Source: Nomia melanderi (Eukaryota > Arthropoda > Insecta > Hymenoptera > Halictidae). From it: a stretch of DNA of 64,000 nucleotides. Shown in pieces: positions 13,011 to 25,600 of this stretch. Position numbers and translations under genes: made by a program. The stretch's first letter is position 1; each line of letters begins with the position of its first letter. Under the pieces are notes generated by a model. The model worked only from the letters and a program-made list of their open reading frames with translations. It searched no databases and was not told the origin of the DNA. Where the stretch lies: the NCBI RefSeq assembly GCF_051020985.1, contig NC_135008.1:1302001-1366000 (forward strand). Reading direction: 5' to 3'.

Positions 13011-16000
13011 GACGGTAACTGTATACCACGAGCTCGGCGTCGAGGGAAGAGTTTTCAAAAATTAGCTTCCGTTTGAGAGCGAGCTCACGTCCGCGGCGAA
13101 CCGTGGCCGAGGAAAACGAAGACCGTGAAACACCGACGCGCAACCGGTTAAACTTTGCCGGTTCATTTCGGAAGCTCATAAAGCGTTCTTTACGGCCGCC
13201 GGGACCTGGGGCAACTCCCGTGAACTATACTCTGTCCGAACCCGCCGGCCATGCTCGCTTTACATCATCAAACCGGGAGTGGAGCGTCATTCGTCGTCGA
13301 TTTTCGATCCCTGCAGTACGAACGCGCGACCGTTCCCTAGCGAGACCGGTTCGTAAACACTGCGAAAGTACGTTTGTAACGTTTCAATTGACACTCGTTC
13401 GTGCTTCACTCAAAATTCGAAGCATTGCGGATGGTTTTCGAACGCGCTGGCGCTGGAACTACCGACCGTTCAACACTAGAGTTATCGGATAGGTCAAAGT
13501 GACTGGTTTCGGTTCTGTTTCGCAATTATCGATAGCTTGAACGCATTGAATGTTCGGAATGATCTTGAAGATAAATAGATTCACTTGAATACTATTGAAT
13601 ATAATATAATATAAATACAATATAATGAATTTGTGACATGCATGAATGCACCCTACATTATCTTCTGTATCTTCCTATTGTTCAGCGTATTTCCCTCTTC
13701 GAAGAGAAATTCGAATAAATAGTATTTCTCCTGTTCCACATTTGGAATTCAAGCACGAAGAAAAATGAACACACGCGGCTGGTAGCGATTAGCGAAACAA
13801 GATCCCAACGCGCACGTGTTGTTCGAGGCACCAGGTAATACCAGCATCAGTGTTTCCCTGGAAATCTGCACGCGTCGGGGTCCTCGACGAATTATTTAAA
13901 AAAATGTCCGTTGCACTGCGCGGCCTCGATGTAAAGCGATACACGCGGCCGCGTGTCCCGAGGAACGCGAACGCTAACTTCGAGTGTCCTTTACCGGTGT
14001 AACGTGGACGCGGTGTTCAGTGAATGAAAAAATATGAAGCATTTTTATGAAACGTTTAACACACGACAACCGTTGCGGTTACGCGGCGCACGAAAATGAA
14101 TAAGCACGAACGCCATTACTCATTCCCGGCCGCGGAACGATATTTTACGGGACCGAGCGCTGATGAAAATGTATGGAGTCCGCGAAAAAATGGAGGAACG
14201 CGGGAAATAATTAATCTTGTTGTTGACTCAAGGCCCGTTGTTGCCGCGGGATACGAGCACTTGCACGACGCGGCTCTCTTCCGCCGTCGAATTTACACGG
14301 GATGATACACGAGAAATTTCCGTAATTAGTTTCGCATATTTTTCTCTCGCCCGCGGCTCGACCCGCTCGCTAAACACGATCGAGATATGAGCAACCATTT
14401 ACCAAGTATCTCGTTGAACCGATGCTCGACTTTTAGATTGGAATTGTGGAACATTTAACCGTAGATAACTGAACATTCGTCTAAATAGACTACTGATTAA
14501 ATATATAACTTAGTGTTTAGCTACAGGGTGACTGATTTAAGTGTAGTTGTGCAGAGATCTTTTCAGATTATACATTGATTTCTTTGTAGTGCGATGATCG
14601 TATGAGATGATAGTAACGAATTCGTTTAACTTTAACGAAGGTTGCGAAACAAGGTGTTTCGAATGAGTCATTAGGATTCGTTGGTTAGTTCTAATGTTAA
14701 AGGTGAAACGTTTTCTTTTCCTCGCGAAGCGAATCGATCGAACTTTTATCGGTTTCGTTGATCGTCATCCGTGAAATATCGGATATGTTTCTTCGTGGAA
14801 GTTTCAGAGGGCAAACTGTAATCACCGTGAATTCGATCGGGGAAATATGCAAACGTAGCCTGTTTGTACTTGAGACTCGTTGCATACTAAAGGGCACAGG
14901 TGAAAAAATACACGCGTGTTCGTGCGCATTCGACTCGGGGATCATGTAGGTAATTTATGTGTTCGCTGTTCGCGAGGTCGCGGTTGTTTAATGCAGGATC
15001 GAAACAAAAACGCGGCTTTCCGCCGCTGCTCGCGGTAATGAATGTGCTGGAAATATTCGGGAATGTCCGCTGCGTCGTTTTCTGTCGGAAAATCGAAACC
15101 ATTAGGAAAGTTGAAAGTATTATCTGGAAAATATGGGGGATGAGGAAGTTCCATTATTTAACGTGTTCAACTTCTGCAGCAAAATTGGCCCTTTCGATTG
15201 GACAAAGGAAATATCAACCAAAATCAGAGATTTCTGAATGTGTTATCCGATTTCTACCTCTTTCCACATAATCGATCCTCAATTCTAATCGAATTTCAAC
15301 ACCGTTCCGAAACCCGATCAATACATATCAAAGTTTACTTTCTCGTGTCCTGCTCGTTCTCAAAAGTGTCCCCGAAAAACCAGGAACACGGTTAAATCGA
15401 GGGAGACCGAACAAACGCGGCGATGCTATTGCAAAGGGAGAAGAAGAAGAAGAGAAACGATGAAAGGGGTTAATAAAGTGTTCTGTTTCCGGCGATTTAT
15501 CCGACGCTTTTATCGCCTTCTTGGTCCTGGGAACGACAGAAAGTTCATACAGAAAGTTTCCGGTGAGTTTATCACCGATCCCGGCGCGGTCGCGCGCGAA
15601 CGCTTAATAAATATCAGATACAAGAGAGATGGGAGCGGATAGAATCGACTTTCGCCGTTTAATCCCTCAAGGCCGCCTAGAGAACTGAAACGAATACCAT
15701 TTATTCCACATTAAAATTCACAAAACTCAAACAGCATCAAAAAATCAGCTAAATAATTCATTAACTTCCAAGCGACTGCTCCAGACAGCATAATTCCATG
15801 AACCCACAAGACGAGAGATCGATATTACGTTCGCGATACTTCGCCGATACTTTCGCAGACCGATTCCTTCGAGTTGTCCCGCGGAAGCCGGCCGGCATTC
15901 CGTTTCGATAATTATCGCCCGCCGTATCCGGGCGGCGCGGCTTCCGTGCTCGGACCGGCCGGGTTAGCCCTTTTAAAAGTAAGTTATAAACAGCGATCGG

Positions 16001-19000
16001 ACGATCTAATCCCATCCGGGGACGGTTCCACGGTACTAACCGAACTCCAGCCCCGAGCACTTCCAGCGACTGGCCGGCTATACCGGGAAGGGTTCCAGCC
16101 GTTAGTTAGAACCGCTTAGCGTGTCGTTGTAACGCGAGTTCCTCTTATTTCAATGGTGGCACGTAATGCGGCTCTCGCGTGCGTCCCCATCGATCGGCCC
16201 GAATATCGTCGAAGTAATCTGCCAACCGGTTGGAAATAAAGCGAACGGAGAACGAACGGATACCGGAGAACGCCGGGGAGCCTCTTTCGTTTCGCGCGGC
16301 TGGCAATACGTCAACGGTGTCGGGCAAACGATTCGAGCGTAACAATTGATTCGATGACGAATTACCGCCAGGCTTATTCCTAAACCCTTGCCCTGTGATT
16401 TCTTTCCCGATTGTGATCGATACGACTGTTTTGTCGGTGATAATTCAGGAGAGCAGGTAGAGTTCTAGGAATATCGCGTATCTTCGGTCTAGAGCATACT
16501 TGGCTAGACTTTGTGGGATGAGAGTCGTATATTCTAGACTTAGAATATCGGGAGCAATTAGACGGGTGTTCTAATGATTGTAATATTGAAATTTGCTATG
16601 TATGTAATACACGTATGGAGAATCGCCAGTCAATTGCTGTGCTCGCGTCGCGTTGTGCACAGGTTTAGGGTGGAAAATATCGTTCGAAGCGAATCTAGAT
16701 TACCGAGAACGCGTAAAACTCGGGAGACACGTGCACGGTGTGACCGTTGCAATGCAACGTATCAATCCTCGTCCTCGTAGCTGCTTATTTCGCAACGAAC
16801 AACAGCCTGGAACGATTCCAAGTCGCAAACGAGCCCCGCTCGCCGGTCGTAGCGCGGCTGGCAGTTTTTAAGGGCGAAACTTCATAAAGGGGATCGCTCG
16901 AAATCTTCTCGCGAGACGTTAACTTGCAGTTGATCGCGGCGGAAGTGCCTGCCCGGCGAAGTTTAGTCATATATGCCGTGGACTGCAGTAACTAACGGCG
17001 GAAGCTCCGCGCTCCGGGGACGGTCTTGCGTCGCGTTAGTTCACGGTAATTCGAACTAAAAGCTCGTCTGATATTTGTTCGCATTCGGAATGAATTCGAA
17101 ATGAGTTTTGCAATTTGCAGTACAGCCCGGCCGTCCGTGTGTTTGCCCGTGTGCGCGTGTAACGCGTTTGCAGAGCGGCGCATAATGAATGTGATACAGC
17201 CTGATAAAGTGGGCGGCGCGGGCGCGTCGATGCGCGTGTGCGCGTGCCGCTTAATGCGAAAACTTGGACGGCCTTTGTTCTTTTTGGCGGCGCGGCTCGC
17301 ATTTTCCCTGTCCCTTGATTCCCCGTGAAATTTCCGGCGGCGCGCGCTTTAATGAATTACGCCGGGCTCACGGTGTCCCATTTTTCACGAAGTTCGCCGC
17401 GACGTCTTTACGCGGCGATCATTTTCGGCTGAACTGCGAAGGAACCTCGGATCTCTCCAATATTTAGTATCGGGACATTCCACATTCTCACCGTGAACAA
17501 GGAGAAGTGATTTCCAATTGCAATATCGAATAAATACTCGTTTCCTCGTAATAACCTTAGGATTGCGGTCAACACACTTCCCGCATCGAAGCTACTATAA
17601 ACAGCGATGACACTTTAATGGGCGGAAAGTGGAAAACAAAAACAATTTGATCTCCCGGAAGACTGCAATCAAGTGCGAGCTGTTCCGAGGAACATCGTAA
17701 AATCTTGCATCTCGGACGAGTAAAACGTCGACGCGCATCTCGAGAAACCGCTGCCACTCGGAACGAGCAGCTCGTTAAACCTCGAAAGTTCCGTATCCTT
17801 CGAATCGAATTAAAACCGTTCGACGTTTCCGTTGTTGGCTGCCCTCGCCGGGCGCACGAATTTTTGCCCGTTCGACCCGCGATCGCGCGGGGAATCCTGA
17901 TCAGATAATAAATGGACGAATTCGATGTACTCGGAAAGTAGGCCAGAGAAAGAGGGAGAAAGAGATCGAGCGGGAACGTCGGCGTGATGCGTCGGTGCTT
18001 CATATGCGCCCCGGCGGAGGGGTAGGGATGGGGTGATGGTGGAAATTTGATTTGATAAATTGCCAGTCGATCGCCTACAATAACGTTAATACCAGATTCA
18101 CACGCGAACCACTTGAATCCGCGGCACGGTGGAAATTTTCGGTTAAGTAGAACGGGGAACGTGTTACTCGGGCGTAGATATCCGCGGCGCTGCGTCTGTA
18201 TTCAAATTCCATCGATTCCGAGCGCCGCGCCGATATACGCTGCCGTGTGCATTGCGTCGATGCTCCGCGGCGGCTCGAATAAATCCGTAATCGTCTGTAA
18301 CATCTATTTACGCGCGATTTCATCGTTCGATTCCGCGCCGAACGTGCAACAGTGCCGGGAATATTTCAACGTTACACACGCCGGAACACGGTCGGGTGTG
18401 TGTAACTTGCTTCCGGTGAGTCTCGTTCGGCTGTACGAATTTGTTTCATCGAAGCCATAAGTACAGCTAGCGATAAATAACACTTTGACGATAAATCGGT
18501 AGTCTGTTCTGTATGGAGCATCGATTTTAGGGGAATAGGAAGAACTCTGTGCTGCTATCGTTTTATTCGGATCGCTTCCTATGGAATATCAATTATGATA
18601 GTGATGAATGTACCTCGAAATTGGATGTGATCCAGTTATTTAACCTTTATCATCCAATTCTTTACAACGATTCGTCATATTTTAGGGCGAACGTAGGAGT
18701 AGAATGTGCATAAGATTTTTCTTTTCTATGAATTATCAACGACGAAGCAGTTGCATCGATCATTGTTGAAAAAGAAATCACGGGGCAAGAAGTTGGGTGT
18801 CTACAGACGTTTCTTCGATCACCCTTGCAACCTTGGAGCAGCAGTAAAGTCGCACCGATCAAACAACGGCAGAATCTTTCGTTTACTTTCTCCGTATCGC
18901 GAACGTTTCCAGCGACTGATTGTTTACCCGCGGTACCGTTTACAATCGCGTTTTTACCCACGCGAATTCAATTTAGACGAGGAGAATGCTAACGAAATAC

Positions 19001-22000
19001 GGGCTCGCTCGACGGGAATGGGCGTTAATGGTTCCAGAAGTGTGCCAAGTATATTATAATTGAGCCGAGAGTTTTGTGCAATCGAAGAATACGCGAGTCC
19101 TCGGCGAACCTATTACGCCGAACGCCCTACATATTCCCGGAGAGAAATATTCCAGTGTTCCGGCCGCCGTAGCTCGGCCTCCTTGAATATGTACCATCAA
19201 GAGTGAACGCCGGCTTCGATACGGCTGATCCTATCAGCGATAGTTTCTACGACGTCGTCGCTGCGTCGGTTCTACTCGAGCGACACGGTCGTTTGTAATC
19301 ATTGATCATGACACACGAGAGCGTCGAAGTTCTCGTGAAAAGAAACGAATAGAGGAGACATTCTTCAACTGATGTTGAATTTTCGAGTGATCGAATCGTC
19401 GGCTAAGTAGACTGAATTCTCGCGCAGTTTCAAATCTTCATTGCCGTTATAATGAAGACGAGATGTCTAAATTCGAAAGCTGGAAGTGAATAATTTGATC
19501 GTTTAATTAACGAGAGATTGATACGTGGTCTCCTTTTTCTTAATATTTCCGATGCATAGCTCAGCTTTATGAAAATGATTTTCAAAAGTTTCAGAAATTC
19601 TCGTCCGCAAAGGGTTAAGACCGTTTCGTTCCGAGGAATCATGCGCGGAATCATTTCACAGGGAACCGCTGCTTTATAACGCGTATTAAAGTTCCTGCTC
19701 TGCGAATATATTAACATCCATCGCGGGATAAAGGGTCAGCGGCTCAAGGGTATTCCGTTCGGCCGGATACAAGCGTCAAAGGAGTTTCGGCGGAAAGATT
19801 CAATTTAGATAATTGCCGGCCAAGCGTCCGTGGCTCAAAGGTATCGCGAAATATTAACAAAATTGCTCGGAGATTCGAGGGAATTTCATTAAAAACCGAC
19901 CGCCCGCCCCGCCGACTCGCGCAACGCTTCATGATCCTTCGCGGGTATTAATGTTGTAATTGAGCTGGCCAAACAACGAACGATTATTGAATCGGGCGAC
20001 GCCGCGATCGAAATTGAACGATAAATCAACCGTGGAACGCGGAATCGCTAGAGCCAACGCGCCGATTACCCCGTGACATCAGCATTAGGTTTGATAGCTG
20101 AATCTCGTCGAATCTCGCCTAATCTTATTTCCCTGCTAATAGCGTATTCGGTAATTAATCCTTTGAGACGGCGAATCGTCATATTGACATCAAGCTTTCA
20201 TATCTGTGATACAAAGTTACAAACGAATAATGCAATCGCTCGGATAACGTTTCAGAGTTTAATATATACTCCAAGTTCCTCTGCTGGAGGTTTTAATAGA
20301 CATCAGTGATGGTTAGCAAGATGAATAATCTCGTATTCATACATAATACAAGACGTTCGGAATAAATTGGCTCGTTCGGTTGAGCTCCACAGCTGACAAA
20401 CCGTTTCTTTTCTCGAGACTGTTCCCCCGGGTTCATTCGACCGAAGCACAGCATGAACTTCTATTTTAAAGTCCACTAGCGCGTCCTTTAAGCCGAGGAT
20501 AAATTTCCGGTCCGAACTGCGGCGAACCGAGGTACGATCGAAACCGACTATCAGGATGCTCCGAAATTAACGAGACCGATGTACCGTGTAGCGCCGGCGA
20601 ACCTCCCGTTCGGCTGCCAGCCGACTTAGGGCGTCCCGATTAGGAGAACGTAACGCTCGCCGAGCCTCGCGCCGGCCCCCGTGCTTCAACTTAACGGATA
20701 ACGGGTTAAAAACGGTTTAGTGCCGGCCCGTTTCGAAAGGTTTATCGAAGGCAACGGTGGCTGCAGTTAAATGAAGCCCTCGCGTACGAGAGACCGGTCG
20801 TGCGTTTCAGAAATTCGGAAATTGTTGGCCCTACTTGGCCTGAATACGCCCGCCGAAACCGATCGAAAGTAATAAACTGAACGCCGGCCTGGAAACTCGG
20901 GGATTACCCTAAGACTAGGCTTCGGGCTCCCCGGATTGGATTTTCCTGTTGAAACGAAGATCGGGAAAGAATGACGAGGCGTTAGAAAATCGTTCGCGGG
21001 ACCGATGTATTGTGGGAATCAAGAAATTCCAGGGAAATTCGATGGACTCTAAGGGTGCTGCACATATTCTGTTCGACCCTTACCGAGCGAATGTCTGCAT
21101 TTCGGCGAGGAGAATTTTCATGTTTGGAATACTAACAAGGGAACGTTTTCAACAGCTCAATTTTCATGAAACTCGTGTGAGACAGTTCTCAAGGAAATCA
21201 TCTCACTTTGAAGGGTGAAAACATTTCTCGAAGTTGAGGGTTGAAAGTGTAGGGACTAGTTGTTCAGAATGATGACTTCGAGAGTATGTTTCTAGGTCAT
21301 TCAAATCGGTGGGTAATTACTGTTGTAGATAATTAGCCATTATTTCTTAAGATAACGTATGTCTACCTGTTGGATCGTTTTCTTAGATCAAGTCGTTCGG
21401 AATTCACGACACACGGTTAATTATTGGGCAGATCGAGTTTCATTAGGAAATACTTTTCTCCCTGCGAGCGGTTGTCGAATCTACATCTCCTTCGTTCGAG
21501 TATTCGTGGTTTCCGTCGTGGAGGGAGCACGTAGCGTCGAGCTATTTCAGGAATTCGAATAATCCGAATGGCAAAACGAGAGCCGGACCCGATAGGACCG
21601 TATGATTTATTGCTCTCGCGTTTCCCTTTAATTTCGATTTTAATCCCGGGAGTTTCTTAATAATGTCATCGGCCAAGCAATTAGGACTTTCATTTAGTCT
21701 GCGTAGAAACCGCCTCGACTACTCTCTGTCGTTGATAAGCGGAATTTATGGAAATATTTGATATCTTTCATGAAATCGATTCTCATCTCTCGCATTCGAG
21801 CTTTTTCTAAGGTGGACCTCATAACTCCTACTTTTTAGGCTTCTTACGCATATGTAGCGAATAACTTACATAAAAATAATAAACGAAAGCTCGATTTACA
21901 TCGCGTTTTGGCTTATTTTAACCACAACCTCGACAATCTCACCAATTCACTGGCACTACATCTGAGAAAGTATCTCCTTCAGTTCAACGGAGACGTGAAA

Positions 22001-22022
22001 AGACGTCTGTGAACAATACCAT
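13011..22022. other. No gene seen; AT-rich and GC-rich islands upstream of 5-HT7
   Basis: Several GC-rich islands (about 13070-13490, 15850-16340, 16980-17420 and 20500-20930) hold overlapping open frames on both strands, none with a recognisable domain. A fragment of a family B MITE starts near 13469. A possible mariner-like relic is at 15118-15185. Fragments of CCCTT-ended MITEs occur near 16380 and 19575-19617. Confidence 0.5.
15118..15185 (-). pseudogene. Possible mariner-like transposase relic
   Basis: On the minus strand one frame reads LLQKLNTLNN. With a one-base shift the sequence continues as ELPHPPYFPD. Together these resemble the segment around the catalytic region of mariner transposases, where a KLN stretch is followed by LPHPPYSPD. 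The match is short and frameshifted, so this is a weak call. Confidence 0.3.
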
Positions 22023-22202
22023 CATTGCTGGGAACCTGGCACTCGTGACGTCATAGGGGCGGAGTCAGTCCCCCGAGAAATCCAATTGCGAGTCCGGAAA
22101 GAGCTCTTGGCGTGAGCCGATTGGTAGGCGTAAGCGTCTCAGCCAATCAGGCGTGCTTCGGATCCGACCACTCAGACGAGAGTGCCAGCTTCCCTGCAAC
22201 GG
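22023..22202 (-). mobile_element. Promoter-like MITE, copy 2 (CRE, GC box, CCAAT)
   Basis: The element is about 180 bp with terminal inverted repeats of roughly 21 bases (TTGCWGGGAASCTGGCACTC type). A second copy lies inverted at 12834-13010 and is similar along nearly its whole length. Inside are a perfect CRE (TGACGTCA, 22046-22053), a GC box (GGGGCGG, 22057-22063), CCAAT at 22082-22086 and 22143-22147, and an inverted CCAAT at 22120-22124. It ends 349 bases upstream of the 5-HT7 start codon, so it could supply promoter sites. No transposase or clear target duplication was identified. Confidence 0.7.
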
Positions 22203-22351
22203 ACGGTAGCAAATCAAGCCAAATTACCGTTACGATGCAACAGCAAACAAAAGATCTCCACAAATATACGACTGGCTTTTGCCCCAGCCATACATAGGCA
22301 ATACTAATAATAGGACAATTCTACAACTCTGCCTTTATTTCTGAATTCCAG

Positions 22352-22550
22352 TGGCAGAAAGACAGCATCGGACGCGGGGTGACGCGATGAGCGGCTGAGG
22401 CGGGTCACGGGTCGAGGAATCTTCGTTCGATTCCCATGCACGGCCTGACCGACCTCCGAGGAATCCCATGGTCGAGAGGCGAGAAGGAGCATGACGTAGC
22501 CGTCGACGAGGGGGGCGCTTCGGATGCTCCGGACTGCCGACTAGGGTCGT
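22352..22550 (+). promoter_or_regulatory. Putative 5' leader of 5-HT7, with upstream ATGs
   Basis: An acceptor-like site (TTTCTGAATTCCAG) ends at 22351, so the first coding exon may begin there, or transcription may start nearby. The 199 bases before the receptor ATG contain ATGs at 22387, 22436, 22468, 22491 and 22524. Four open short frames that stop before the receptor ATG. The one at 22436 stays open past the receptor start in another frame. Whether this region is in the mature mRNA is inference. Confidence 0.4.
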
Positions 22551-22679
22551 ATGGAGGGGAAGGACGTAATCACCACGGAAGGCACCCTGCTTCTAAACCT
22601 GACGACCATCGCCACACGAGACGTCGACGGCTTCTTCGGAGGATTTCCCGGCAAAAACTCGCCCTACACGGCCACGCAG
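22551..22679 (+). CDS. 5-HT7: 5-HT7 coding exon 1 (N-terminal extracellular domain)
   Basis: This exon holds 43 codons, from ATG to an ATQ end, followed by a good donor (CAG|GTAAGAT). The start is fixed by an in-frame TAG at 22542-22544 just upstream, and no other in-frame ATG precedes it. The peptide is short and hydrophilic. It has one N-glycosylation sequon (NLT, residues 16-18) and no clear signal peptide, as is usual for amine receptors. The exon ends in phase 0 and reads straight into exon 2 as TQ|AILIAL. The base context of the ATG is weak (CGT before it). The N-terminus is poorly conserved in the family, so this exon is supported mainly by its splice site and phase rather than by homology. 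Confidence 0.85.
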
Positions 22680-25600
22680 GTAAGATTGATGACCGAGCTA
22701 CACCCCGGCCCCCCCCTCCTCAATCTCTCGAGCCACGCCGAACCACCCTTACGAAACTTCTTTCCACTTCCCGTGGGATCAGCAGTCTTTTAATCTGTCA
22801 GCTCACGCGGCCGTATCCATTAGCCCGAACTTAATAACCGCGCGGGCCGTAATGCAATCAGCCGTGGCTACTTTTCAGCTTCTGTGTCGCTGGGGCGGCG
22901 CGGCGCTACGTGACGCGAGTCTGCCCGAAGAAAATGGCCGCCCGAGACGTCCATCGGGTGCGTTGTTTTATTATTTCAGATCTTCGGAGTTGCGGCACTT
23001 GAACGCAACGAATCGCTTGTGTAAAATGATAAGTGAATTGGTTCTATGTAAATGAGGTGTATTTTAATTTCATGGGAATGACTGTGTTTATTAGAAATAT
23101 TGAGAATATTGTAATTTCAAGTGCGCCACTCGTTTGGCTTAGTATTCTCTCCATTTTCGCAGTATTCACGACAGAGTTTTCAGTAGTTACGGTATAGTTA
23201 ACGAGGCTGACGTTACGTTTAACGATACGGTCGCCGATGTCGGGAGGATACTGAGTGGAGATTACCGTAAAGAGCGTGAATAATTATTTCAGCTATGTTT
23301 GTAATAAGAAGATGCATGAGGCTGTCGTATGTCGAAGTTCTCGCGGTCGGAACTTTGAAACCCGTGCTGTTAACGATAAGTATATAATTAGTTTAGCTCG
23401 CGTTGACGCTGGGGAGCGAAGCGAAGGAAGCTCTTATTAGCGAGCCCGGGCAAAGTTTTAAATCATTTTTGCCTGATTACTACCCTGCTACGTTGTAACG
23501 GCGGAATTAAGGATAAGGTCGTAATGGATTGGGGATCTTCTTCTATCTCGTGGATCTCGTCAATCTATATTGTCCCTTAAAAATTATAACTGTCTCTCCG
23601 CTAACAATTCGACTTGCCAAGTAAACGCTCGTCAAAACTCCTACGCGGTCGGAACAATTTCCTTAATACCAAGGAAACTAAAGAGTCAAGATCACATATC
23701 CAATCAAACTTAGTTCGTTCGACACGTCGCCAAGGAAATGAACGTTCGAGTTTAAGAATGGTGTCACTCGAATTCAGGTGACGTAACAGTCAAAATGTTA
23801 AGGGTTAAAAATGTTAAATCTAACAAGAAACCTTCCATACTTTCATTTTTTCGAAATTTAATTTTTTTTACTACATTAAACTACATTAAACTTTCGAATA
23901 AATTCTGGCAATTCTAGAGTCTTAAGGTCGAGCTTCTACATTTTAGATCGTTTCGAATAAAGTTTCAAATAAAGAAACACATTATTTACATAATACAGAG
24001 ATTAATATTACGATACGAAGAATTATTGTTCGGATATTTCCGTAACCGACCCGAATGTCATCCAATTTACTGATCCGCGGTATCGGACTACCCCTTTAAC
24101 TGAAATTACAGGCGAGTACAAGCGCATGGAATTTTAAGCAGGAATGTTTATGCCGCGCGCAATAGAATTCCCTACTCTGTCCCTCTTATTTATACCCTCC
24201 GCATCAGGATTGTAGATTTCTTTCCTTTCTTTTAAACGGCGTTTCCGTCCCGGCCTCATTGAAATTCTCTCGGCGGACCCCGGCCCGAGGAGTACAGCTT
24301 GCAGCGCATTGTGCGTCGCGCAACAATGGAGCATGCATTCTTAATCTACTTCGGGACTCTATTTCCGCGTCGGCGAAAAAAAAAGAACGAAATCTGTCCG
24401 CGTTCGATAAAGCTGCTCGCGACGCGCTGACCCTTTCGCGACGCGGAGTTTTTCGGAAATCGTGACAGAAATGGAAATCTCGAGCGGGAACCTGCCGGCC
24501 ATTGTTAAACTCGGAGTCCGTCGTTATGAAGCGATTCTGGGAACGTAACGAGACCTATTAACTTCGAGGATTTAATTTGTGGCCTTATTTGAAATGTGTA
24601 ATATCGTATATAACACATAGAATAATTAACATATTGAAATATTACGTATTAATTAAATCAGGCGTTCATAAAGTATAGTGAAATATAGGTAATAAATAGG
24701 TTGTACGTGTCAATTCATTAAATATACCTACGTTTTATTATGTTTCGCCATATATTTACTACAGATTCCAATATATTTTATAAACGTATAATAATCTCAT
24801 CGAACGAGCACAGTTCAATTTTTCCACCATCGATGTCAACATCGCTCCCGATTTCCCGGCGTTCGTCATTAAATCCTCCAATTCGATGGAGATGTTGGCT
24901 TTACACGATGTTAATCGATACCCGTGCGCCTCGTTTTTCTCTCGGATTATCCGATTCGAAATATTACCGCGACATTTGACGCTCATAATGGCGTTAGCGC
25001 GAGATAATTGAAGCGCGCGTATCGTAAATTATGCCGTTTCATTGGTCCGACAGCAACGAAGCGACGAGAGCTAAGTAGTTACAGCTCGCGATCGGGTGAC
25101 GCATAGTATCGGGAACGGGTAGCATTTTTCCCAAACGAGAACAATAGAAAAAAGGGAAAAAAGATTGTCGAGTAGGGCTCGGATTAAAAGACCCCGTTCA
25201 CCGTTGTTTTTAATCAAAACAGTATACACCGTGCGCGATTGTCGACGCGTATCGGTTTTTTCCGGCGTAACGCTCGTTTCGAATTCGAGGATGATTCGCC
25301 CGAACGTTTCTGCAGAGTGCCTCTTGTTTCCGATTAAATATTCGAGCCGGCCCGGTGATTTTCTATTAAGCTACTCGAAAAATGTACACGCGCCGGATAC
25401 TCCTCCCAATTAAATCAACGAGCGTGTCGCTGTTAAACAAATTCATCTCGTTACGAATATTAAAAGCGCCCGCTTTTTGATCCCGATCGTAGCGCGCTGG
25501 GACATTCAATTAACAAGATAAAACGCATCGATAGGAATTAACGTTATACCTTAAAAACGGGGGAAAAACGTCGACAAAGACATTTCCAAGTGTCGAATCG

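Noticed and set aside
13073..13492. 139-codon GC-rich frame after the first promoter-like MITE
   Set aside because: Starts at TTG, is compositionally biased (many Arg) and has no domain; more likely a GC island.
22376..22440. tRNA-like B box (GTTCGATTCC)
   Set aside because: No matching A box or cloverleaf could be drawn around it.
22436..22834. 132-codon frame across the 5-HT7 start
   Set aside because: It runs through a good splice donor into the intron and has no recognisable domain; treated as an upstream frame, not a gene.
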